6,023 bases of DNA from Kiritimatiellia bacterium. GTDB lineage: Bacteria > Verrucomicrobiota > Kiritimatiellia > RFP12 > UBA1067. Location of the stretch: NCBI GenBank assembly GCA_900771305.1, contig CAAGNL010000268.1, positions 1 to 6,023 on the forward strand, written 5' to 3'. Below the pieces are notes generated by a model. That model saw only the letters and a program-made list of their open reading frames with translations, made no database searches and was not told where the DNA came from. Below, piece by piece: positions 1 through 5,008 of the stretch; position 1 is the first letter of the stretch, and each line of letters begins with the position of its first letter. A program made the translations under genes and the position numbers.

Positions 1-566
1 ATCATGAGGAACTTGCCGCGAATGCCGGCATAGAGAAGATCGATGTCGCTCTTCGCCTTCTGCTCGTGCGTGGGATTGATCACCCACTGGCCGTCCACGC
101 GGCCGATGCGGACGCAGCCAATCGGACCCATGAACGGAATCTCGCTGATGTGGAGCGCCGCGGAGGAGGCGTTCACGGCGAGGAAGTCGGCCTCACGCGT
201 GCCATCCGACTGGATGAGCGTGGAGTTGACCTGCACGTCGTTGTAGTAGCCGTCGGGGAAGAGCGGACGGATCGGACGGTCGCACATGCGGGCCGTGAGG
301 ATCTCCTTGCTCGTCGGACGCGCCTCGCGCTTGAAGAAGCCACCCGGGAACTTGCCCGCGGCGTAGAACTTCTCGCGATACTCGCACTGAAGCGGGAAGA
401 AGTCGATGCCCTCGCGGGGCGTGTCGGTGTTGGTGACGGCCGTGAAGACCGTCGTGTCGCCGTACGAGCACGTCACCGCGCCCGCGGCCTGCAGCGCCAG
501 AAGCCCCGTCTCGAAGACGAGGTCCTGGCCCGCGATGTTGACTTTAAACTGCTTTGCACCTTGCAT
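1..566 (-). CDS. pnp: Polyribonucleotide nucleotidyltransferase (PNPase), N-terminal part, cut by window edge
   Basis: PNPase is a phosphate-dependent 3'-to-5' exoribonuclease of mRNA turnover, usually a trimer. Translating from the ATG at 566-564 gives 188 residues with no stop before the left edge; the usual length is about 700, so only most of the first RNase PH-like domain is present. Seen directly: a start MQGAKQFKVNIAGQDL, the G-D-T-T-V strand near residues 36-40, and the family-diagnostic stretch F-F-K-R-E-A-R-P-T-S-K-E-I-L-T around 77-91, followed by D-R-P-I-R-P-L-F-P-D-G at 96-106. The S(D)-I-D-L-L-Y-A-G segment near 173-181 also fits. The catalytic second RNase PH domain and the KH and S1 domains would lie outside the window. 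The start is 18 nt after the rpsO stop, so the two genes are almost certainly co-transcribed. The ribosome binding site is weak (GGA about 8 nt upstream, AGGA about 13 nt upstream), and 12 nt of it are complementary to the rpsO leader. Confidence 0.96.
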   Translation of the reverse strand, partial: MQGAKQFKVNIAGQDLVFETGLLALQAAGAVTCSYGDTTVFTAVTNTDTPREGIDFFPLQCEYREKFYAAGKFPGGFFKREARPTSKEILTARMCDRPIRPLFPDGYYNDVQVNSTLIQSDGTREADFLAVNASSAALHISEIPFMGPIGCVRIGRVDGQWVINPTHEQKAKSDIDLLYAGIRGKFLM

Positions 567-567
567 G

Positions 568-579
568 GGATGGTTCCAG
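568..579 (-). promoter_or_regulatory. pnp start-region segment complementary to the rpsO leader
   Basis: On the mRNA strand this segment reads CTGGAACCATCC and ends 1 nt before the pnp ATG, so it contains the only ribosome-binding-site-like GGA close to that start. The perfect reverse complement, GGATGGTTCCAG, lies on the same strand at 891-880, inside the rpsO leader about 300 nt upstream in the same transcript. The 12-nt match is seen directly. Pairing that masks pnp initiation is inference. Confidence 0.45.
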
Positions 580-584
580 TCCTG

Positions 585-848
585 TTAACGGCGGAGACCG
601 AGCTTCGCGATGATGTCCTTGTACTTCGCCTCATCCTCGCGCTTGAGGTAGTCGAGGAGCTTGCGGCGGTTGTTGACCATGCGCAGCAGGCCGTAACGGC
701 TGCTGTGGTCCTGCTTGTTGGCCTTGAGATGCTGCGTGAGCAGCTGGATCTTCTTCGTCAACGTGGCAATCTGAACCTCGGAGGAACCCGTGTCACGATC
801 GTGACGCTGGAACTCGGAACGGACTGCGGCCTTGTCAATCTGACTCAT
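585..848 (-). CDS. rpsO: 30S ribosomal protein S15
   Basis: S15 is a primary binder of the 16S rRNA central domain and helps form the intersubunit bridge. The 87-residue product has the normal family length and ends in the classic L-G-L-R-R. Diagnostic segments are D-T-G-S-S-E-V-Q-I-A at 19-28, H-L-K at 40-42, K-Q-D-H-S-S-R near 45-51, and G-L-L-R-M-V-N-N-R-R-K-L-L-D-Y-L-K from 53. The residues corresponding to E. coli His41, Asp48 and Ser51, which contact the rRNA G-U/G-C site, are present as His40, Asp47 and Ser50, so RNA-based autoregulation is plausible. One small difference is S-R-Y-G where most homologues have S-R-R-G. The ATG at 848-846 has no clear Shine-Dalgarno sequence; the preceding bases are A-rich and lie in an inverted repeat. 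pnp follows 18 nt downstream, the arrangement known from many bacteria. Confidence 0.98.
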   Translation of the reverse strand: MSQIDKAAVRSEFQRHDRDTGSSEVQIATLTKKIQLLTQHLKANKQDHSSRYGLLRMVNNRRKLLDYLKREDEAKYKDIIAKLGLRR

Positions 849-990
849 TTTGTTCGAACTTTCTTGTGTTTTTTAACGCCTGGAACCATCCGACGCTACC
901 CGGTGCGCGCGTGCGCAAGTTCGAACATCCGCAGAAACTGGCGGACGCCCGCAACGGGGAGATGTCTCCTAAGACGGTCGCAGGAATGTT
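849..990 (-). promoter_or_regulatory. Candidate structured, possibly autoregulatory leader of the rpsO-pnp mRNA
   Basis: This non-coding stretch between the predicted promoter and rpsO would form a leader of about 140 nt. On the mRNA strand TGTTCGAACTT (927-917) is the perfect reverse complement of AAGTTCGAACA (861-851), which ends 2 nt before the rpsO ATG, so pairing would cover the ribosome landing site. A 5-bp hairpin (TCCGC/GCGGA, 945-928) abuts the 5' arm. The 55-nt loop contains the 12-mer complementary to the pnp start region (891-880). S15 is known to repress its own translation by binding leader RNA in several bacteria, with leader structures that differ between phyla. The repeats are seen; the regulatory role is inference, and I do not recognise a described leader class. 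Confidence 0.45.
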
Positions 991-994
991 TGGT

Positions 995-1023
995 AGTTTA
1001 TCAGAAGACGGGGGCGAAGTCAA
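995..1023 (-). promoter_or_regulatory. Predicted sigma-70-type promoter for rpsO-pnp
   Basis: On the minus strand a TTGACT -35 hexamer (1023-1018) is followed after exactly 17 nt by a TAAACT -10 hexamer (1000-995). The -35 matches consensus at five of six positions and the -10 at four. The -35 overlaps the TGA stop codon of the 3D-domain gene. The predicted start of transcription is near 988, giving rpsO a leader of about 140 nt. Confidence 0.55.
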
Positions 1024-1577
1024 CGGGAGGACGAGGAATTTTCAAGTTTTGCGTCCAGCTTCACGTCGACTGTCAAATCACGCGTCCCCCATTTCCGCGC
1101 CGCCTCGTGCGACGGAAACCACACGTCGATGTGCCGCCCCTGAATCGAGCCGCCGACGTCTTCGACGATTCCCTCGCCATACCCGGGCACAACCAGGCGC
1201 GTGCCGAACGGAAAAAAACTGGGATCCGCGGCGATCGTCCCCGTCTTCGCCCGCGTGCCGCGCGCCGTCACGCCGACCTGCTTGCGCCGCCCCTTCAGCG
1301 GGCCCTGCGCGAAGACGGGTGGCCCGAACCCGAACCAGCTGCGCCGCCACCCGCAGCACGTCCCGCAGTTGCAGTACCCCGTCACGCGCACGACCATCTG
1401 GGTCGCCGCCTGGGGCCCCGCCGCCGCGTCCGAAGGGGCAGGGGGCGGCGGCTTCGGGGCCCTCGCCATGCCGACGACGGCCCCCGCCGCCAGCAGCACA
1501 CCGCCCAGCACAAGGCCCGCGAGGCCCCTTTCCGTCCGTTCTTTCGTCTTCGTCTGCACGTTGCGAGTAGAGCACAT
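1020..1577 (-). CDS. Membrane-anchored 3D (Asp-Asp-Asp) domain protein, probable cell-wall-active protein
   Basis: The 185-residue product has a short basic N-terminus, a hydrophobic segment at about 19-38 (signal anchor or uncleaved signal peptide), a Pro/Ala-rich linker at 40-60, and a C-terminal 3D domain from about 62 to 173. The three aspartates that name the domain are visible: D118 in T-I-A-A-D-P, D140 in V-E-D-V-G-G, and D151 in H-I-D-V-W-F. F-G-T-R-L-V-V-P-G-Y-G and K-W-G-T-R-D-L-T-V also fit. The fold is a double-psi beta-barrel related to the MltA lytic transglycosylase core, so a peptidoglycan role in the periplasm is likely but unproven. V-T-G-Y-C-N-C-G-T-C-C-G at 65-76 gives a C-x-C-x-x-C-C cluster, which I recall from other 3D proteins. 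A GGGAGGG Shine-Dalgarno-like sequence (1594-1588) lies 10 nt upstream of the ATG. The C-terminus, S-S-S-S-R, has no further domain. Confidence 0.85.
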   Translation of the reverse strand: MCSTRNVQTKTKERTERGLAGLVLGGVLLAAGAVVGMARAPKPPPPAPSDAAAGPQAATQMVVRVTGYCNCGTCCGWRRSWFGFGPPVFAQGPLKGRRKQVGVTARGTRAKTGTIAADPSFFPFGTRLVVPGYGEGIVEDVGGSIQGRHIDVWFPSHEAARKWGTRDLTVDVKLDAKLENSSSSR

Positions 1578-1587
1578 TTGGGCGGCG

Positions 1588-1646
1588 CCCTCCCGGGAGG
1601 GTCGCGCGTGTCGCGACCGGGGAGGCCCGGCGCGCGCGTCCCTCCC
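1588..1646 (-). repeat. Long GC-rich hairpin with three mutually complementary heptamers
   Basis: On the mRNA strand GGGAGGG (1646-1640) pairs with CCCTCCC (1601-1595). The stem continues past one T-T mismatch through CGCGCG (1638-1633) with CGCGCG (1608-1603). A second GGGAGGG (1594-1588) follows the 3' arm directly and is the likely Shine-Dalgarno sequence of the 3D-domain gene. The hairpin begins 1 nt after the stop of the large secreted-protein gene. No T-run follows it, so it is not a classic intrinsic terminator; transcript protection, partial termination, or control of the downstream start are possible. Confidence 0.6.
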
Positions 1647-1647
1647 G

Positions 1648-4521
1648 TCAGCGCAGGATGAGCGCGAGGCCCTTGCCGTCGGAGAGGACGTTCAAGACGC
1701 CCGTCCCCGCAAAGCGTTCGTCGTTCTTGCGCCGGGCGCCGCTCGTCGAACTGCCCCAGGTGCCGATGGGCTGGCGCACGCCGTCGAAGAAGAGGTCGCG
1801 GCACGTCTGCACGACGCCGTCCGCCAGCTCCAGCACGCCGCCGCCCTCGATGAAGACGTCCGTCTGGCGGCCGATCGCGCCGCCGTGCTCGAAGACGAGC
1901 CTGCCGCCCTTCACGACGGCCGCCGCCGCGTTCGTCCACGCGCCGTCCGGCGCGGCGAGCGTGAGGCGCCCGCGCGTGACCTGCACCGTGCCCGAGGAGC
2001 AGCTGGCGGCCGTGAGGACGTGCGGGAACGTGTCCGCATAACGCGCGTCGGCGTCGAGCGAGATTCCGGCCTGGCCCGTGAACGCCACCTTGTTCGTGAT
2101 GCCGACATTGGGTATCCCATTGAACGCCTCACCTCCGTTGTCCCACGACGGCGGAATGTGGTTCTGCGCGAGGTGGAGGAGGGCGGGCGCGTCGCTCGTC
2201 ACCGTGCCGGCGACGCCGTGGAGGACGCCAAGGGCCTGGTCGTTCCCGCAGAGGTCGAGGGTGAACGCACCGCCCTCCAACTGGACGCGCGTCGCGCTTC
2301 CGTTGTGGGCTGTCGCGTCGAGCGCATAGGGGACGCGCGTGCGGACACGCCCGGACTGCCAGAAGCTCGTGTTTCCGCTCACCTTGTTCCGCGCGGTCCA
2401 CAGATCGACCATCAGCGCCGCGGAGTAGAAGTTGAAGCGGTCGTTCACCGTGAGCGGCGTGTTCGTGACGACGAGGTGCGCGGGCGCGTTGTCCGCCGTG
2501 TGGAAGTTGACGTAGTGGAGGGACGTCTCGCCCGCGAAGACGAGTTCGGCGTCCTTCCCAAGAGTGATTTTCAGCGTGGCGTAATTGCCGTTGACGGCCT
2601 TGTGGGCAACGCGCCCCTCGAAGCGGTTCGTCGTCCCCGCCTCGACGGCGACGGTCTGCACCGGCGTATTCCCGCCATCTCCCCGGAAGTAGACGAGGGA
2701 GCGCGTGTTGACGCCGCCACCGAAGCGCAACTTGACACGCAGGAGGTCCACGTCCGTCGTCCCCGCCGCCTCGCCCATCGCGCCGTCGCCCGCGAAACGG
2801 ACGGTGCCGTTCGTGAGCGTCATGTCGTTCGGAAAGGTGTTCGCCGCGCAGAACTCCTGCGTACCGGGGCCGTCCACGAGGATGCGGTCGAGCGCGGAAA
2901 ACCCGGAAAGGGGGACCGTCCAGCGGAGGGTCGCGTTCGCGGCGGCGTACCAGGTCTGCGGCGCGGTGGCGGCAAGCGGACAGGCGATCTCATACGTCTG
3001 CGCGTCGCCGGCGTCCGGCGTCTGCACGCCGCCCGCGCCGAGGAGGACGCAGCCCGTCGCGTCCGCCGCCCGGTCGAGCGTGAAGGCCCGCGTGAAGATG
3101 AGCCCCGCAAAGCGGACAAAGCCATCCGCCGCGAAGGTCGCCCGCTCGCCGCCCTCTGCGAACGTGGCCGTGAGGCCGCCCGTCTCGAAGTCGGGCACCG
3201 CACCGCCCTCCCAGTTCGCGGCGGTGGCAAGGAGGGTGTCCGCGCCGCCGCCCGTCCATGTCGCCGCAGAGGGCGTCTCGGGTGCGCCCGTGTTCGAGAC
3301 GACGTAGACAAGGCCGTCGCCGGAAAGCCAGTCCGGGGCCGTCGCTGCCGTGTGGGGGCCCTGGGCGAGCGCCACGCCGTTGAAGGTCGCGCGGTTGAAG
3401 GTCAGGGAGACGTCCTTGCCGACGACGACCTGGCTTCCCGCCGCGAGCGCGGCCTCCTGGGCCATGAAGCCGCTGCCCGCGCCCGCCTCGACGACGAACT
3501 TCGCGCCTGCCGCCACGTCCAGCCGCGAAAGGCGCGAGAACGTCGCGCCCTCCACGAGGCGCACGACGCCGTTCGAGACGAGCAGTTCGCCTGTCGTATG
3601 CGAAACCGCCTTCGCGAAGACGAATTCCGCGTCCGCCGCCTCGGGGTTCCAGACGAGGCCCGCGCGGCGGTAGAACGTGCCCGTGAAGCGCATCGGGTTC
3701 ACCGTGGGCGTGCCACAGAGGGTGAGGGCCTGCGCCTCGACGTCGTCTTCGGACGTGAAGCCGTGCGCCGTGTTCAAGACGGCGGACGATTCCTCGATCG
3801 CGCCGTCGCGGATGCCCCAGTTCCAGGGGCGCTCCTTGTACTTGCCGATCTTGACGAGCAGATTCGGGTCGTCCGAATCGAAGACGAGGCGCACGCCCTG
3901 GAGGAGGTTCGTCGTGTGGTTGACGAACGTGCCGCCGCGCAGGCGCACCGTCAGGTTCTTCAGGTCGACATAATACGGGTTGATGCCCTCTAAGAGGTTC
4001 ACGAGCGTGCCGCCGCCCGCCTTGATGACGTCCGTGCCCGTACAGGTGATGCCCTTCTGGAGGTTGAACGTCACGCCGTCGGGCACGGTGACGACGACGC
4101 CCTCGGCGTCTGGATCGTCCGGGTTCGCCTGGCAGGCGAGGCCGGCCCACCAGGTGCTACCCGCGCCGACGAAGACGCCCGCGCCGCCCGCGCGCATGAC
4201 GAGCGTCCCCTGGTGGAGCGTGAAAGGCCCCGGTGCGGTGAACGCCGCGAGGGGTGGCATCGTGCCGCTGGAGGCGGAGACCGTGATGCCGCCGCCCGTC
4301 GCCGGATCCTTCTCGGGGAGGACGACCTCATCGCCGGCGGCGGGCACACCGGCGGTGCCGACGGCGTTCGTCCAGTTGCAGCCCTTGTCCTTCGCGAACC
4401 AGTCGTAAGCATACTGATTTTTTGCGCCGCTGCCCTTGTAATACCACGTCTCCGCAGACGCCGCCGTCGCCAGCGCCGTGCAGACGCACACCCATGCCCA
4501 TACGGTTCTTCCGTTCGTCAT
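1648..4521 (-). CDS. Large secreted beta-strand-rich protein, autotransporter-strand-repeat type, function unknown
   Basis: The 957-residue product begins with a Sec signal peptide: MTNGR, a hydrophobic core V-W-A-W-V-C-V-C-T-A-L-A-T, and A-S-A before residue 24 as probable cleavage site. The mature protein is Gly/Ala/Thr/Val-rich with many short beta strands, suggesting a beta-solenoid. An N-terminal unit (about 24-410) starts T-W-Y-Y-K-G and contains C-N-W-T-N and G-D-E-V-V-L-P. A second unit starts near 420 with A-T-W-T-G-G-G-A-D and N-W-E-G-G-A-V-P, the opening seen in many Verrucomicrobiota exported proteins. Segments near 551-583 (G-T-Q-E-F..N-T-F..L-T-N-G-T-V-R-F) and 848-885 resemble autotransporter-associated strand repeats. 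The end (about 885-957) has G-G-V-L-E-L-A-D-G, F-F-D-G-V and G-T-G-V-L-N-V, then G-L-A-L-I-L-R. No enzyme motif, barrel or PEP-CTERM anchor is visible. I chose the start at 4521 because it has a GAGGTG site and yields the signal peptide; an in-frame ATG at 4641 lies upstream of the promoter. Confidence 0.85.
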   Translation of the reverse strand: MTNGRTVWAWVCVCTALATAASAETWYYKGSGAKNQYAYDWFAKDKGCNWTNAVGTAGVPAAGDEVVLPEKDPATGGGITVSASSGTMPPLAAFTAPGPFTLHQGTLVMRAGGAGVFVGAGSTWWAGLACQANPDDPDAEGVVVTVPDGVTFNLQKGITCTGTDVIKAGGGTLVNLLEGINPYYVDLKNLTVRLRGGTFVNHTTNLLQGVRLVFDSDDPNLLVKIGKYKERPWNWGIRDGAIEESSAVLNTAHGFTSEDDVEAQALTLCGTPTVNPMRFTGTFYRRAGLVWNPEAADAEFVFAKAVSHTTGELLVSNGVVRLVEGATFSRLSRLDVAAGAKFVVEAGAGSGFMAQEAALAAGSQVVVGKDVSLTFNRATFNGVALAQGPHTAATAPDWLSGDGLVYVVSNTGAPETPSAATWTGGGADTLLATAANWEGGAVPDFETGGLTATFAEGGERATFAADGFVRFAGLIFTRAFTLDRAADATGCVLLGAGGVQTPDAGDAQTYEIACPLAATAPQTWYAAANATLRWTVPLSGFSALDRILVDGPGTQEFCAANTFPNDMTLTNGTVRFAGDGAMGEAAGTTDVDLLRVKLRFGGGVNTRSLVYFRGDGGNTPVQTVAVEAGTTNRFEGRVAHKAVNGNYATLKITLGKDAELVFAGETSLHYVNFHTADNAPAHLVVTNTPLTVNDRFNFYSAALMVDLWTARNKVSGNTSFWQSGRVRTRVPYALDATAHNGSATRVQLEGGAFTLDLCGNDQALGVLHGVAGTVTSDAPALLHLAQNHIPPSWDNGGEAFNGIPNVGITNKVAFTGQAGISLDADARYADTFPHVLTAASCSSGTVQVTRGRLTLAAPDGAWTNAAAAVVKGGRLVFEHGGAIGRQTDVFIEGGGVLELADGVVQTCRDLFFDGVRQPIGTWGSSTSGARRKNDERFAGTGVLNVLSDGKGLALILR

Positions 4522-4525
4522 CCGG

Positions 4526-4531
4526 CACCTC
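4526..4531 (-). promoter_or_regulatory. Ribosome binding site deciding the start of the large secreted protein
   Basis: GAGGTG on the minus strand lies 4 nt before the ATG at 4521-4519. It is the best Shine-Dalgarno match in the region, and this start places the signal peptide exactly at the N-terminus. Confidence 0.75.
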
Positions 4532-4571
4532 GCGTTGTGGAATGATTGATCTTGTTCGTGCATGACGGCAC

Positions 4572-4598
4572 AGTATACCATACGCATCCCCCTGTCAA
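4572..4598 (-). promoter_or_regulatory. Predicted sigma-70-type promoter of the large secreted protein gene
   Basis: On the minus strand a perfect TTGACA -35 hexamer (4598-4593) is followed by a TATACT -10 hexamer (4577-4572). The spacer is 15 nt, shorter than the usual 17, which may make it weaker or dependent on an activator. The predicted start near 4565 gives a leader of about 45 nt. A tandem repeat lies 12 bp upstream of the -35. Confidence 0.65.
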
Positions 4599-4608
4599 TT
4601 GTAAGTTT

Positions 4609-4638
4609 TTGGAAAATCTTCAAGGGAAAATTTCCAAG
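4609..4638. repeat. Tandem 14-bp repeat with dyad symmetry upstream of the promoter, candidate operator
   Basis: GGAAAATCTTCAAG (4611-4624) is followed without gap by GGAAAATTTCCAAG (4625-4638), identical at 12 of 14 positions. The same stretch forms an inverted repeat, TTGGAAA (4609-4615) with TTTCCAA (4631-4637), and the second copy contains GGAAAATTTCC, itself nearly palindromic. It is an AT-rich island in GC-rich DNA, placed just upstream of the -35 on the minus strand, where an activator site or UP-like element would sit. No T-run follows on either strand, so it is not a terminator. Confidence 0.5.
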
Positions 4639-4747
4639 CACCCCGACCGCGCGCCACGCGCCGAGGGCGGCGCGGGTACTTCGCGCGCCGGGCCAATCGC
4701 GTTGCCGAACCGCGTTGCTGCATCCGCGCGCCTACAGCCTCGCGGGC

Positions 4748-4787
4748 AAAAAAAATCGCGGCGCGCCCTATGTGAGGCGAAAGCCGC
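4748..4787 (-). terminator. Intrinsic terminator after tRNA-Ala
   Basis: On the minus strand GCGGC (4787-4783) pairs with GCCGC (4762-4758). Inside it, across a small internal loop, CGCC (4779-4776) pairs with GGCG (4767-4764). The stem is followed by GA and eight T residues (4755-4748). It lies 18 nt after the tRNA-Ala 3' end, as expected for a single-gene tRNA transcript. Confidence 0.8.
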
Positions 4788-4805
4788 TTTTCGTTTTCAA
4801 CCGAA

Positions 4806-4881
4806 TGGTGGAGAAGAAGAGATTCGAACTCTCGACCCCCACGTTGCGAACGTGATGCTCTACCAACTGAGCTACTTCCCC
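4806..4881 (-). tRNA. tRNA-Ala, anticodon CGC
   Basis: The 76-nt cloverleaf is complete: acceptor GGGGAAG with CTTCTCC, D arm GCTC..GAGC, anticodon arm TCACG with CGTGG around loop TTCGCAA, 5-nt variable loop, and T arm GAGAG/CTCTT around TTCGAAT. The anticodon CGC reads the alanine codon GCG. The acceptor contains the G3-U70 wobble pair, the classic recognition element of alanyl-tRNA synthetase, which confirms the identity independently. Discriminator A73 and an encoded CCA end are present. It has its own promoter and terminator. Confidence 0.96.
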
Positions 4882-4900
4882 GTGGTGGAAAACGGGACAT

Positions 4901-4929
4901 AGTATAGCACCGACCTCGGTCTTGCGCAA
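4901..4929 (-). promoter_or_regulatory. Promoter of tRNA-Ala
   Basis: On the minus strand TTGCGC (4929-4924) is followed after 17 nt by TATACT (4906-4901). The predicted start near 4894 leaves a leader of about 13 nt before the tRNA. The -35 lies inside the perfect palindrome CTTGCGCAAG (4921-4930), and the spacer holds the dyad ACCGA-CC-TCGGT (4909-4920). These could be operator sites or simply GC-rich promoter spacing. Confidence 0.75.
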
Positions 4930-4950
4930 GGGGGGATTTTCTTTTTTTTG

Positions 4951-4983
4951 AAAAAGAAAACGCCACATCGAAGGATGCGGCGT
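4951..4983 (-). terminator. Intrinsic terminator of the outer-membrane protein gene
   Basis: On the minus strand ACGCCGCATC (4983-4974) pairs with GATGTGGCGT (4969-4960) around a CTTC loop, giving ten pairs including one G-T wobble. A T-rich tract TTTTCTTTTT follows, sharing its first T with the stem. The hairpin starts 25 nt after the stop codon. It separates this gene from the tRNA-Ala promoter, whose -35 is about 20 bp further on. Confidence 0.9.
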
Positions 4984-5008
4984 CTCAACAGGAATCTAGC
5001 GAAATCGC

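Noticed and set aside
958..969. GGAGA-TG-TCTCC hairpin as a terminator or operator
   Set aside because: The stem is only 4-5 bp, has no T-run, and short dyads of this size are common; it is at most part of the rpsO leader.
835..1023. A 62-codon frame on the minus strand between the 3D gene and rpsO
   Set aside because: It starts at TTG inside the predicted -35, has no ribosome binding site, overlaps the rpsO start and resembles no family. The stretch is better explained as promoter and leader.
1595..1646. Intrinsic terminator after the large secreted protein gene
   Set aside because: The hairpin is strong, but it is followed by GC-rich sequence with no T-run, so classic Rho-independent termination is not supported.
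66..1661. A 531-codon open frame on the plus strand
   Set aside because: It runs antisense across pnp, rpsO and the 3D-domain gene, whose products are clearly recognisable on the minus strand, so it is a shadow frame.
1201..3993. A 930-codon open frame on the plus strand
   Set aside because: It is antisense to the large secreted protein and part of the 3D-domain gene. The product is Arg/Ala/Val/Glu-rich with no signal peptide or family motif, as expected when GC-rich codons on the other strand remove stops.
4522..4641. A 40-residue N-terminal extension of the large secreted protein
   Set aside because: The extended start lies upstream of the predicted promoter, has no ribosome binding site and would bury the signal peptide.
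4639..4747. GC-rich stretch with two CGCGTTGC copies and short inverted repeats
   Set aside because: The repeats are short and the base composition is skewed, so such matches are expected; I see no gene, promoter or RNA in it.
4595..4966. A 123-codon minus-strand frame across tRNA-Ala
   Set aside because: It overlaps a complete tRNA, its promoter and its terminator, so it cannot be a separate protein gene.
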